DNA from: a virus
Length of the DNA stretch: 46,791 nucleotides
Virus record (IMG/VR): IMGVR_UViG_3300017776_000029
Span: 1 to 46,791 of that record
Reading direction: 5' to 3' (one strand)
Both the position numbers and the translations under genes were made by a program. Shown here in pieces: positions 25,891 through 34,709 of the stretch. Under the pieces are notes generated by a model that was given only the letters and a program-made list of their open reading frames with translations, made no database searches and was not told the DNA's origin. Every line of letters starts with the position of its first letter. Positions within the stretch are counted from its first letter, which is position 1.

Positions 25891-26895
25891 TCAAATGTAT
25901 GCGCTTGCTTGTGCGCTTCTAATGGTGCATTCGGCCATACAAGTGTTTGTATTGTCGAACAACCCAAAGAAAGGAGTTGTCATGGTTTGGTGGTCACGAC
26001 CAGAAACAGATGTTTCAGGTGAATCAAATACAACCTTGAAGAAGTCAAATTCAATGTCAGCGTTTGCTGTTTCAATATACTTCATACGGAGTGCTGGAGT
26101 ACCAACAACGGATGAATCGTAAATGAATGTTGAACCAGATGCTTGAGTCAAACCGTTGTATGTTGGCTCTGATGCGCCAGCAGTATACATTGGTTCGTTA
26201 AATTCAATGTTTCCGCTAATAGCCCTACGAGTAACAGGAGGTGCTTGTGTAAGAGTCAAGTTTCCAATAGAGAAACCAGAATCAAGGTCACGGTTAATTG
26301 AAAGTTCAAAGTCAGAAGATTTAACCGATGCAGACTTTGTTGCATTGCCGTTAAAGAAAATTTCTGCGTTAGCATAATACATTGGTTCATTGTCTGGGAA
26401 AGAAGGAGTCGCCATTGTTCCAGATGAAGGAGATTCAGATTTTCCTTGACATTCAAAGGACATAGTAGTAAAGTCACCAACGCTTGCAGATACAGACATT
26501 TTGTTTACAGACATACCTGTAAAGATGTGGTCACGAGCAGTTCTTCCGATGTGGATAGAAAAGGTTGGGTAAAAGTCAGTAGTTGCAGCACCTTCTTCAA
26601 GTGTATGGACATTCGGAGAACCTGCCACTACAGTATCAGTAGCGAATAGTCCAGCAATCATCGAACAAGTAAAGTCATCAGTCATCATAACGGTATTCAA
26701 AGAACCTTCACAGTATTCTTTACCACGAACCACCTTCGATGCACCATACTTAGACATATCTTCACGAACCATTGTTTCGTAAATATGTTTGAATGATTCG
26801 TCGTCTATTTCACCATATACAGGTGAGGTTGCAGGGTCTGTTCCATAAGTTGTTTCTTTCTCGATTGATACATAACGGCTGTCGAAGTCTCCCAT
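25891..26895 (-). CDS. Major tail tube protein
   Basis: A 334-residue, beta-rich protein with the N-terminal pattern of phage tail tube subunits (SIEKETTYGTDPATSPVYGE, common to HK97- and lambda-like tube proteins). Later come KSSDFELSINRDLDSGFSIG and RAISGNIEFNEP, typical of the tube fold. It stands between the tail terminator and the tail chaperone pair. AGGAGATGAT lies just before the ATG. Many copies stack to make the flexible tail tube. Confidence 0.85.
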   Translation of the reverse strand: MGDFDSRYVSIEKETTYGTDPATSPVYGEIDDESFKHIYETMVREDMSKYGASKVVRGKEYCEGSLNTVMMTDDFTCSMIAGLFATDTVVAGSPNVHTLEEGAATTDFYPTFSIHIGRTARDHIFTGMSVNKMSVSASVGDFTTMSFECQGKSESPSSGTMATPSFPDNEPMYYANAEIFFNGNATKSASVKSSDFELSINRDLDSGFSIGNLTLTQAPPVTRRAISGNIEFNEPMYTAGASEPTYNGLTQASGSTFIYDSSVVGTPALRMKYIETANADIEFDFFKVVFDSPETSVSGRDHQTMTTPFFGLFDNTNTCMAECTIRSAQASAYI

Positions 26896-26949
26896 ATTAT
26901 CATCTCCTAATACTCACTCTTCACCAGTCAATCACACTTAAAGTCTGTG

Positions 26950-27990
26950 TTATCTCTTACGATAATTGCTTCTGCGTCTAAACTTAAATGTGTGATGGTT
27001 TACACAAACTACTTCATCTTCTTCCAATTTCATATCAATGTTAGAACTGAAGTCAGCAACTGCGTCTGTATTATCGTTTTGTCCTGTTTTTGAATAAATT
27101 TCTTCAACGACTTCTCCTGATATTTCAGCACAAAGTCGGTGTGCATATCTAAAGTCAGCCGCACGAGTTACTACAAAGACTTCAACTGTGTAATCGTGAT
27201 AAACTACTCCACCGCCTAATGCTTCTATGTTTGTATTAAGTGAAGGAACTACAACAAATATCGTAGGGGGTTGTAATCTTGCTGTAACTGAAGGTGAAAG
27301 GTCATTGGCATAGACAATAGAAGCATCTTCAACGAATGTCTTAAGATACATTCGCTTTGAATTTTTTAAGACTTCTATGATTCTATAACCATTTCTTACC
27401 AGCAAATCAGTAGTCCAAATAGACGAGGCTAATTCTTCTGTACCAAATGCACCGTCACTTGAATAATAAACATTACCAAACAATACTGAACCATCGTCAC
27501 AACCAAATGATACATCAGTTGTGCTGGAAGTGCTGATAACTTCATTGTATAGTGTTTCTCCTGTTTCTGTTTCTTGCATATCAAATGGATAGAATCTGCC
27601 AACTGCACCGTTAAGTGTTAGTCTAAAAAAGAAGGGTTTACTCAAGTCTAAATTGCTTATGGTTACATCAGTAGCACCCGCACCACTTATCTTCAAGGAA
27701 GTAGTGTTTCCTGTGGATTTAACGATGATTTCTCCTACACCATTACCAAGTGAAGCCAACTTTGTTCCATCAACGGGTGTAGTATCATATTTTAGCGATA
27801 CTATCATTGTAAGTCCTGTATTTGTTGTGCTGATTGTATTATATCCAGCAGCACTCACTTTCCAATAATCTTCATCTTCGGCACCTGCTACTGTTGTACT
27901 CCACGAACCTTGATTTTGCCCGATAGGGTTTGCAGGGTCTTCTCCATTTAATCTATGCGACCACGAAACTAATCTGCCTGCTACACTCAT
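26950..27990 (-). CDS. Tail terminator-like protein with an extra N-terminal beta domain
   Basis: A 346-residue protein. The last 150 residues look like a tail terminator/completion protein of the gpU or HK97 gp10-neighbour type: YRIIEVLKNSKRMYLKTFV at the start of that part, VFVVVPSLNTNIEALGG-like strands, DYTVEVFVVTRAADFRYAHRL, and a helix GEVVEEIY. The first 195 residues are a Thr/Ser/Gly-rich beta sandwich (ISNLDLSKPFFFRLTLNG) resembling a LamG or carbohydrate-binding module. Gene order (connector, this gene, tail tube) supports the terminator call. The start overlaps the upstream stop. The fusion is unusual and may place a lectin-like domain at the neck. Confidence 0.6.
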   Translation of the reverse strand: MSVAGRLVSWSHRLNGEDPANPIGQNQGSWSTTVAGAEDEDYWKVSAAGYNTISTTNTGLTMIVSLKYDTTPVDGTKLASLGNGVGEIIVKSTGNTTSLKISGAGATDVTISNLDLSKPFFFRLTLNGAVGRFYPFDMQETETGETLYNEVISTSSTTDVSFGCDDGSVLFGNVYYSSDGAFGTEELASSIWTTDLLVRNGYRIIEVLKNSKRMYLKTFVEDASIVYANDLSPSVTARLQPPTIFVVVPSLNTNIEALGGGVVYHDYTVEVFVVTRAADFRYAHRLCAEISGEVVEEIYSKTGQNDNTDAVADFSSNIDMKLEEDEVVCVNHHTFKFRRRSNYRKR

Positions 27991-28766
27991 CTCAACATCA
28001 ACTCCATAAACTTATCCATTGTCAAACTTGTAGTATTGACACTCCATTGCTGTAAGAATGGAAGTGGTTTAACTCGCCTAACAGGATTCATTTTGTTCTT
28101 ATTGTTTGAATCAATAGCCATTTGGAACAAATTGTCTAAGTCATTACCTGCAGCTGATTCAGTCCATTCAGGGCTACTGGGAGTCCAATTAACGCTTGCT
28201 GCTACAGGGAACATTGGCGCACGAGGTTCACTTCCAGCCTTAAGTCCTTCAACAAGTGGTGCTAATTTTGCGCCTCTTGAACCTGTTAGTGGTGTTCCCA
28301 TATCTTTACCTACAAATCCTATAAATCTTGCTTGTTCAACATCAAAGTCATAGTTTAGGTGTTTTCCTACTAACTTGTAAATTGACATTCCTGTGCTATC
28401 ACGCTTAAGTCTTTCTCGGATAAATGAACTTTGTATAGAAGGTGCTTTTTTGTGATAACCCTGTCCTTGCTGTAAAAATAACTTGGTCTTTGTAGTGCTC
28501 ATACGGGCAGCATGACCTGTAGCCAAAGCAAATGTTTTCTTTAGTCCTGATTCGCTTAGTTGTTTCATATACTTCTTTAGTTGAGACCAATCCCACTTAA
28601 TCATCATTGCTCCCTGTTTAGGAGAAATTACTCTTTGCATTTCGTCTTTAAATGCTCTATCAATAAATGCAGCATCAGAAGAAGTGACATCTGGTAACGA
28701 CCTCACTTTAGACATATAGTCTGATATATTAAATGATTCTCCTAAAACCTGTGAAACACTCATCAT
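27987..28766 (-). CDS. Head-tail joining (neck) protein candidate
   Basis: This 259-residue protein lies between the adaptor and the terminator, where HK97 gp10-like or minor neck proteins are found. It is basic and helical in the first half (MIKWDWSQLKKYMKQLSESG, LKKTFALATGHAARM). After that comes a stretch like those of neck proteins, rich in Pro and Gly (APMFPVAASVNWTPSS). I see no decisive motif. ATG 28766 overlaps the previous stop as TAATG; ATG 28763 is equally good. Confidence 0.5.
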   Translation of the reverse strand: MMSVSQVLGESFNISDYMSKVRSLPDVTSSDAAFIDRAFKDEMQRVISPKQGAMMIKWDWSQLKKYMKQLSESGLKKTFALATGHAARMSTTKTKLFLQQGQGYHKKAPSIQSSFIRERLKRDSTGMSIYKLVGKHLNYDFDVEQARFIGFVGKDMGTPLTGSRGAKLAPLVEGLKAGSEPRAPMFPVAASVNWTPSSPEWTESAAGNDLDNLFQMAIDSNNKNKMNPVRRVKPLPFLQQWSVNTTSLTMDKFMELMLR

Positions 28767-29977
28767 TAGTTAATGCCTCCGTGATGTGCAATTCTGTTAA
28801 GGGACTCAGTACCTCTTTTACGGAAGGTATTTGCTCTTAGGTCTTTGCCATCACCGAAAACTGCTTGGTCTTCATAGATATAGCCAGCTGCTAAATCAGC
28901 ACAAACCTCTCTTATGATATGCGCTATTTCTCCTTCTTGTACTGTTACTCCGCTTGCGTGGTCAAATGATAATCCTGTTGCCCCTGTTAATCTTGTAAAT
29001 GTAAATGTTGGAATTATTGAACCATTACTATCACCGCTTTCTGAAATAGTAATTCCTGTTGGTGCTACGGTATAGACACCAGGAGAAGTAATGGAAGTGC
29101 TTGATATAATTCCTGTTGTATTCAAAACAACAGTTACAGTAGCATTGCCAAAAGAAGATGACGAAGTTATTGTTGGGGTCGAAGCATACTTTGTAGTATC
29201 GGTAACTGTAATTGATTGTAGTTGTCCTGTGGAATCAAGGACTGCTGTTAGTGTGTTAGTACCAAAGTCAGTAGAATCAGCAACTGTGATAGGTGGAATA
29301 GATGGATAATATGTAGTGTCTGTAATAACTATATTGCTAATAACTCCAGAAGTAACTGTAAATGTGCCACCTGCACTACTGCCGATATTAAATGTGCCAG
29401 TTCCGTCTGTTGAGCCATCATCTGCTAAAGCACCACCATTAACACCACTCAAAGTTATACTGCTAACTTGAAAGTGAACAGTATAAGAGCCAATGCTGAC
29501 TCCGTTTACAAGATAGTTTCCTGGCTGGCAATTTGTGTTAGTGCCTCCGATAGTATATGATGCTGTTGTTGCGCTAATTCCGTATGTTCCAGCAAATCCA
29601 CTACCTGTTCCACCTGTTGCAGTTAATGTTCCTACAGGATAAGTGTCGCCAGCAACTGCAATAGTTAAAGCAGATATTCCTCCGTCTTTTCCAGTCCATT
29701 GAAATGAATCGCCATCAACATTGCCCTTTGCAGAAGCAGTAAATAGATTAGCGTTAGTGACAGTTACTTCAGTTGCTTGAGCCAAAGAATCGGCATTTGT
29801 TGTAGTAGCAGCCAATGACTTGCTTGGTTCATCACGACCTCTTGAAAAAAATTCTTGGTCTATGTCAATACAAGCCCTTCTTATTGCTCCTGTTAATCTT
29901 GATGCAGCTGCAATACGCTCTTGAGAACTAAGTCCCATTCGGTCAGCAACATCAGATGTGGAACAATAATAAACCAT
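28766..29977 (-). CDS. Head-tail adaptor with a large repeat-bearing insertion
   Basis: A 403-residue protein. The N-terminal 45 residues (YCSTSDVADRMGLS, then RLTGAIRRACIDIDQEFF) and the C-terminal 55 (IREVCADLAAGYIYEDQAVF, then RKRGTESLNRIAHHGG) together look like a helical connector of the HK97 gp6/SPP1 gp15 type. Between them lie about 300 Gly/Thr/Ser-rich residues with at least three related beta units around TDTTYYPSIPPIT, TDTTKYASTPTIT and SPGVYTVAPTGIT. The inserted part probably projects from the neck or capsid vertex. The connector call is by pattern and position. Confidence 0.6.
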   Translation of the reverse strand: MVYYCSTSDVADRMGLSSQERIAAASRLTGAIRRACIDIDQEFFSRGRDEPSKSLAATTTNADSLAQATEVTVTNANLFTASAKGNVDGDSFQWTGKDGGISALTIAVAGDTYPVGTLTATGGTGSGFAGTYGISATTASYTIGGTNTNCQPGNYLVNGVSIGSYTVHFQVSSITLSGVNGGALADDGSTDGTGTFNIGSSAGGTFTVTSGVISNIVITDTTYYPSIPPITVADSTDFGTNTLTAVLDSTGQLQSITVTDTTKYASTPTITSSSSFGNATVTVVLNTTGIISSTSITSPGVYTVAPTGITISESGDSNGSIIPTFTFTRLTGATGLSFDHASGVTVQEGEIAHIIREVCADLAAGYIYEDQAVFGDGKDLRANTFRKRGTESLNRIAHHGGIN

Positions 29978-29978
29978 T

Positions 29979-30134
29979 TCACATCAGCACCTGAGCATCC
30001 ATTCCGAGAGAAGCAAGCATAGCAAAGAAGGCATATTTCAAGTATTTAGCCATTGTTGATAATTCAAAGACTGCTTGTTCAAGCAAACGAACCCTGTCGT
30101 CTAAATCTTCAACTCTATCTTCTAAATTTGCCAT
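29979..30134 (-). CDS. 51-residue coiled-coil protein
   Basis: ATG 30134 to TGA 29979-29981. The first 30 residues are a clear heptad coiled coil (LEDRVEDLDDRVRLLEQAV), followed by a hydrophobic stretch YAFFAMLASLG that could touch membrane. It sits one base before the adaptor gene on the same strand. Too short for automatic ORF calls, but well formed. Role unknown; small neck or lysis-related proteins are options. Confidence 0.55.
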   Translation of the reverse strand: MANLEDRVEDLDDRVRLLEQAVFELSTMAKYLKYAFFAMLASLGMDAQVLM

Positions 30135-30139
30135 TACAA

Positions 30140-30319
30140 TCATTCCTCTTCAATCATTTCTTTTGCGTCTTCTGCTATACCTGTTACTTCTTCAATAATT
30201 TCCTCGATTTCATCAAGGGTAATTTTTCCGTCAGCCATAACTCTTTTGTAAAGAGCAAGACCCTTTTCACCTACATAGGCAGCAACCATAGCATACAGCA
30301 CAATACTTTCTAATTCCAT
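30140..30319 (-). CDS. 59-residue acidic helical protein
   Basis: ATG 30319 to TGA 30140-30142, with GTGAGGAC just upstream. The N-terminal helix is hydrophobic (IVLYAMVAAYVG), the middle is GKITLDEIEEIIEEV and the end is acidic (KEMIEEE). It fits tightly between two other small late genes. The layout, one short hydrophobic helix plus charged tail, is seen in small phage virion or holin-like proteins; no firm call. Confidence 0.55.
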   Translation of the reverse strand: MELESIVLYAMVAAYVGEKGLALYKRVMADGKITLDEIEEIIEEVTGIAEDAKEMIEEE

Positions 30320-30321
30320 TT

Positions 30322-30540
30322 TTAGTCCTCACTTTGAATTTGAACGACTTTGCTCCAGGGAATTACTAAGAAGTGTCGCTCACCCTTCTTCTTAGAAACC
30401 AACAAACCATGAGGTGTTTCTTTGATATACACATTGGTATAGCATCTTTCAGGAGGTTGATAAACAACCTTTCCTCTATATACCATCTCATCAGTCATAT
30501 TCTTAGCACGAGACGATGCTCTTTTAACATTAACGGACAT
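30322..30540 (-). CDS. Unknown small basic protein
   Basis: 72 residues from ATG 30540 (GTG 30549 in the same frame would add three). Basic N-terminus (KRASSRAKN), then a beta-rich part with alternating strands (YTNVYIKETPHGLLVSKK, and HFLVIPWSKVVQI). The pattern of a small SH3-like or ferredoxin-like barrel is possible. It lies in the late block between the fibre-like protein and two tiny genes. Confidence 0.6.
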   Translation of the reverse strand: MSVNVKRASSRAKNMTDEMVYRGKVVYQPPERCYTNVYIKETPHGLLVSKKKGERHFLVIPWSKVVQIQSED

Positions 30541-30552
30541 ATTTATCACTAA

Positions 30553-32832
30553 CTACATTCTTAATTCGTAATTATTCATCAACCATCTTCCTCTATCATG
30601 TAGTTGTTGATAATCAACAATAAGAAGTATTCTTACAGGCATTGGTTCTTCCGTAGGCTCACCCGTATTTGGGTCAATCATAAATGCTTCGTGTTTCCCT
30701 GCATCCATTACTCTAACATTGTTTAGTCTTGTATCTCTCGACGCAGGATAAATTCTTAGTCTGGTGCTGGCGACCATTCCCGAAGCAACATCTCTCATAC
30801 TTTCAACAAAAAAGATTGGTATTGGAGTATTAGGACTACCGCTATTAAATGTTTGATATTCAGTTAGTCCCATTCTATCATCTTGTCCGAAAAACATATA
30901 CTCACGGCCTGTATTCGTAGCATGTGAACCAATGTCTATAATATCAACAACTACAGGATTTTCAGTATTTACTGGGGTAAAGACTGACACATCAGCATTA
31001 TCATCACCACCTGAAGTTACTCCTAACTCTATTGTATCTTGGTCTTGCAGTAATCTAAATGGACTAAAATTATTTGAAGTTGGGTTTTGGTCGTGTTTGA
31101 ATAGTGGATAGCCACCACCTCCACCGCCACCACCGCCTGATGAAGAAATTACAAGAGTTTCATTTCCACCTAAAGTTAGTTTAGTAAGAGTAATGTTAGC
31201 CCCTGCAGTCAATTTATTTTCTAAGAAATCTTCTGTTGTATCTGCGGAAGATATTTTTACTTTGTTATTATCTGCCGAAAATACAAAATTATTTCCTACT
31301 GTTGCAGAAGCAGCAGTATTAAGAGTAATGTTCATATTTGCACCTGCACCTAATTTTGCATCAAGATAAGCAGGTAATGTATCTGTTGCGTTTGTTCTAA
31401 CCTTTGACCCATCAATAGTAATAGTTTTTATTGGCCCTGCGCCTGTTGCTTCAACGGCAAATGGTTGTGGGTTGGGAAGAGTTTGAACAAGATGCTGACC
31501 ATCAACAAAGTTAAGAGTAGTAGCTGCTGTTAAGAGGGATGAACCTTCATCTTGAATAGTAAGAGCACTACCTCCACCTCCACCTCCTGTCGCAGCAGTA
31601 GTTTGTATTGTTCCGTCATTAAATTGAATACCGCCAGTCCCAACAGTCAATGTTTGTGTAGTAGGATTAAAGTTAAATGTGCTTCCTTGACCCATATCTA
31701 AAAATGCTGCATACGGAAGTGTGTCATTTACAAATGGAATAGCGAAAGATGTGTATATTCTTGTGTTAGTGCCTCCTGTATCAAGAGGTTGAATCATAGA
31801 ACTCTTTTTTGACCTGTATACTCCATCTGAAATAGCGTAAAATTGCCAAGAACCCCTAATGTTTGGTCTTGATGCAATGTGCAATTCAGTAACTCCTCTC
31901 GTAGTTCTAAGGCGAACTCCCTCAGCAACAGTTAACTTTTTAAGATAGTGATTGCCAGGTGGGAGTGATTGTTGATTGTCTCCTGTCCTTGAATTAGGAA
32001 CAATTGTTATATTTTCTAATTTATTTACAGTTCCTGAACCATAAGTTTGTCTGCCTGTTCCTGAAAGAGGTAATTCTTTAACATCTACTGTGCCAGCAGC
32101 GTGAAAAATCCAATGCCCCTTTCCACCTTCAAATGAATTTTTTAGAGCCATTGTAAAACTTCTTACTCTAAATGTTTTGTCTATTTCTTTTATTGGGTCA
32201 GTTTGAAATATACCAGCATTTGCTTCTTTAAAACTTCCTGTATTTGTTGTAATTAAATCGTAAAAATCAACTTCAGGGTGAAGAGTTACTTCTGATTCGT
32301 TAATGCTATAGTGCGGTAATACATCTCTCAACACTTCCACAGTAGGATATATGCCATGAGGTAAACAAGGAGGATTTGTTGTATTAAACTTAAACTTTAA
32401 GTTTGGTATTGTGCTGCTTCTCATTATTGTTGTTGCAGCAGAACTTTGAGAAGAAAACCAAATAGGAAATTTTTGTGGGAAATAAATAATATCTCCTGTG
32501 GCTGATGTTGCATTGTTAAATTCAACTGTAATTACACCCGTTGAAGAGTTTGAAATTCCAACAGGACCATTATGATGAAATGTGCCGTAAAGTTCATGAG
32601 CAGTAATACCAGCACCACCAAATACTAAGGTGATTTCATTATGCTGATGGTTAATTGAACCAAGAGCAGGAATATCTAAAACGCATATATTAACTATAAC
32701 AGGAACACCAGTAGTAAATTGCATTGTATCTGCATTTGTTGGTGCTGAACCTGGGACAACACCTCCAAGCAACCAATTGTTAGGGTTTGCTGCTGATGTA
32801 TCTATTGCTCCAGTCCAATCATATACTGCCAT
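30553..32832 (-). CDS. Fibre-like or decoration virion protein
   Basis: A 759-residue, beta-rich protein. The central part has the stretch GGIQFNDGTIQTTAA, a signature found in many phage fibre proteins, next to a glycine run of six. A second glycine run of nine stands before the C-terminal 160-residue domain (PLFKHDQNPTSNNF and onward). The N-terminal 300 residues look like a beta-helix or jelly-roll domain beginning MAVYDWTGAIDTSAANPNNW. It lies among head-completion genes instead of at the tail end, so a head fibre or neck whisker is likely. Poly-Gly hinges separate modules. Confidence 0.65.
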   Translation of the reverse strand: MAVYDWTGAIDTSAANPNNWLLGGVVPGSAPTNADTMQFTTGVPVIVNICVLDIPALGSINHQHNEITLVFGGAGITAHELYGTFHHNGPVGISNSSTGVITVEFNNATSATGDIIYFPQKFPIWFSSQSSAATTIMRSSTIPNLKFKFNTTNPPCLPHGIYPTVEVLRDVLPHYSINESEVTLHPEVDFYDLITTNTGSFKEANAGIFQTDPIKEIDKTFRVRSFTMALKNSFEGGKGHWIFHAAGTVDVKELPLSGTGRQTYGSGTVNKLENITIVPNSRTGDNQQSLPPGNHYLKKLTVAEGVRLRTTRGVTELHIASRPNIRGSWQFYAISDGVYRSKKSSMIQPLDTGGTNTRIYTSFAIPFVNDTLPYAAFLDMGQGSTFNFNPTTQTLTVGTGGIQFNDGTIQTTAATGGGGGGSALTIQDEGSSLLTAATTLNFVDGQHLVQTLPNPQPFAVEATGAGPIKTITIDGSKVRTNATDTLPAYLDAKLGAGANMNITLNTAASATVGNNFVFSADNNKVKISSADTTEDFLENKLTAGANITLTKLTLGGNETLVISSSGGGGGGGGGYPLFKHDQNPTSNNFSPFRLLQDQDTIELGVTSGGDDNADVSVFTPVNTENPVVVDIIDIGSHATNTGREYMFFGQDDRMGLTEYQTFNSGSPNTPIPIFFVESMRDVASGMVASTRLRIYPASRDTRLNNVRVMDAGKHEAFMIDPNTGEPTEEPMPVRILLIVDYQQLHDRGRWLMNNYELRM

Positions 32833-32834
32833 TC

Positions 32835-33233
32835 TTAGCCACTAATCCTACTACTCGTACTTTTTACTGCGAATGCAGTACCACCTGCTTCAGAGACTAA
32901 ATTTAAAGCCTCCTTTGCTCTTTTTCTAAACATATCTAATTGGTATTGATACCTTCTATCTTGGTATCGGCTATCGTCGCTATCTCCTGCTGACATTTGA
33001 CCAGGTAAAGTATCAATAAGAATGCTTAAGCAATCAACTGCTACGAGCATTTTGATAGCGTCTTCTTTTAAAGCAGTAGTTACTGCGTTAGTATTATCAT
33101 TGAGATTAACATCATCACGAGCAACTTTTTCCACAAAATTTGTTCTCATGTTGATATATTCTGCAATCGTTACTGTTAGAAGACCTTTTGGCCTTCCTAA
33201 TAAGTCTCGTATATTATCATTAGTTACTGCCAT
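32835..33233 (-). CDS. Small helical head-completion protein candidate
   Basis: 132 residues from ATG 33233 (GTG 33242 would add three). All-helical, with DNIRDLLGRPKGLLTVTI at the start and a charged middle (SRYQDRRYQYQLDMFRKRAK). This layout and its place after the capsid genes fit a connector of the gp6/gp15 kind, though the 403-residue protein downstream also competes for that role. The start lies inside the end of the upstream gene. Confidence 0.5.
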   Translation of the reverse strand: MAVTNDNIRDLLGRPKGLLTVTIAEYINMRTNFVEKVARDDVNLNDNTNAVTTALKEDAIKMLVAVDCLSILIDTLPGQMSAGDSDDSRYQDRRYQYQLDMFRKRAKEALNLVSEAGGTAFAVKSTSSRISG

Positions 33234-33615
33234 TGGGTTCACCTATACATTCACAGATGACAACAGCATTACTTGAAGGTGTCGGAGTTCTTTTTAGAAC
33301 AATCAACTTACGAGAATTTAGTATTTTAACACTGTCTTCACAGTCGGGAAGGGCATAAACAACTTTCTTACTATCTATTCCTTTTGCTATTAGTTCAGGA
33401 CTTGTGTTTCCTGCAAGCCTAACAAGCCAAAATAGGTTGCTTTTGAAGTTATCAAGGATAGCCTTAAGTTGTGTAGCAGAAGCGTCAGCAGGATAGTAAT
33501 AACCCTTAGCATCTAATTGCTTGATAAGTCCTGCTTTAGAATCTTTCTTTTTCTTAGCAGGTGCTTTAGCCTTTACAGGTGCTTCTTTTGCAGGAGATTT
33601 ACTCTTCTTTGCCAT
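33220..33615 (-). CDS. Lys/Ala/Pro-rich protein with a HeH/SAP-like fold
   Basis: 131 residues. The N-terminus is a Lys/Ala/Pro tail (KEAPVKAKAPAKKKKDSK) like DNA-binding tails. Residues about 28-56 (LIKQLDAKGYYYPADASATQ, then LKAILDNF) look like a helix-extension-helix (HeH/SAP/LEM) module. The rest is a small beta domain. It overlaps both neighbours. Phage HeH-domain proteins often sit beside head genes; DNA or head contact is a guess. GGTGAAG lies just before the ATG. Confidence 0.6.
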   Translation of the reverse strand: MAKKSKSPAKEAPVKAKAPAKKKKDSKAGLIKQLDAKGYYYPADASATQLKAILDNFKSNLFWLVRLAGNTSPELIAKGIDSKKVVYALPDCEDSVKILNSRKLIVLKRTPTPSSNAVVICECIGEPNGSN

Positions 33616-33784
33616 CTTTCTTCACCTTTTTTGACTTCTTTGGTTTGACTATTGCTTTGATTTTATCTTCAGACCATTCAGTCTTAGGGAGCATAGCAAC
33701 TTTAGCCCATACCTCATCGGAGATATCAGCATCTAATTCTAAGCAATACGCCCGAAGGTGTGAAGCCTTAGTAAAGTGACGCAA
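33599..33784 (-). CDS. Unknown 61-residue protein
   Basis: The only in-frame start is TTG 33784. The body is helical with VWAKVAMLPKTEWSEDKI and a lysine-rich tail (KPKKSKKVKKDGKEE). It fits the gap between the capsid gene and the HeH-like gene, and its end overlaps the latter by 17 bases. Lack of a strong start makes it less sure than its neighbours. Confidence 0.45.
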   Translation of the reverse strand: MRHFTKASHLRAYCLELDADISDEVWAKVAMLPKTEWSEDKIKAIVKPKKSKKVKKDGKEE

Positions 33785-33795
33785 AAAGCATCACC

Positions 33796-34704
33796 TTACT
33801 GTACGCCTGTAATCTTAACGATTCGCTTTGATTTTCCAGCACCAGCGCCATCTTGGTGTTCGTGAACAACCATTCCCATGTAGCCAGTTAGCATCCAATC
33901 GAAACCAACACCAGGAAGACGGGTTAGTTCAGTTTCTCTGAATCCAGGTCCGTTGTATTGGAAGAATTCTGCGGTTTGAGCACCAGGAACCATAACAAGT
34001 GCGTCACTTCCGATTGCGCCACTTGCACCATCGTCACGAGTATACTTGAAGTCCATTCCCAAAACACCCTTTAGGTGGTCTTGTAGGGATTGAATAACAT
34101 TTCCAAACAGTTGTGTGTTTAACAAAGCACTTCGCTTTACAGCAGGTAGGACAACGGATAGGGTTTCGTTGCCAGATACACGAGCCAAGTCGAAGATTTT
34201 GTCAGCAGCAGCCAAAAGGTCTTTTTCTTCATCAGCACCACCAGCACCGAAAGCAGCAGTAGCAGCAACGGTTTCATCAGCACCAGCATGAAGTCCACTT
34301 AGAATTAGGTTGTCAATGGTATCAGCCAATGCTTGTGTAACACCAAGTTGTTGTCGGTTCATGTTTTCAAAGGATTCGCCACGAAGTAGTGTTGAATCAA
34401 GGAAAGTCACACGACCCATACCTTTCTTTAGACCTACTGAATAGTTCTTTGTTCCAATCTTTGTTGCACCGACAGTTGCGGAGTCATCAATTGGGTAGGT
34501 GAAAGCACCGCCAACACCAGTGTACCAAGTAAATTCCAGCCAAGGAACAGTTCTTGTTCCTACGAGGTCAGTTCCGATTGACAAAACTTTGCTTTGTAGT
34601 TGGATAAAGTCACGCAATACTTGTTCTTTAAGAGCATCTCTGCTTCCAAAGGGTCCTGCGTTGTCGTCACGAGCTATAATTGTTTCTAAATTTTCATTTG
34701 CCAT
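33796..34704 (-). CDS. Major capsid protein, HK97 fold
   Basis: 302 residues. Helical N-terminus (RDALKEQVLRDFIQLQSKVL), then a beta part and the P-domain/spine region (YSVGLKKGMGRVTFLDSTLL, a stretch typical of many HK97-type capsid proteins). It has LADTIDNLILSGLHAG, and an A-domain with VVLPAVKRSALLNTQLFG and LVMVPGAQTAEFFQYNGPG. It ends with WMLTGYMGMVVHEHQDG. It follows protease and decoration genes in the usual order. Length suits a T=7-like head protein without long N-terminal delta domain, the scaffold being fused to the protease upstream. AGGATGGTGAT precedes the ATG. Confidence 0.85.
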   Translation of the reverse strand: MANENLETIIARDDNAGPFGSRDALKEQVLRDFIQLQSKVLSIGTDLVGTRTVPWLEFTWYTGVGGAFTYPIDDSATVGATKIGTKNYSVGLKKGMGRVTFLDSTLLRGESFENMNRQQLGVTQALADTIDNLILSGLHAGADETVAATAAFGAGGADEEKDLLAAADKIFDLARVSGNETLSVVLPAVKRSALLNTQLFGNVIQSLQDHLKGVLGMDFKYTRDDGASGAIGSDALVMVPGAQTAEFFQYNGPGFRETELTRLPGVGFDWMLTGYMGMVVHEHQDGAGAGKSKRIVKITGVQ

Positions 34705-34709
34705 TCAAA

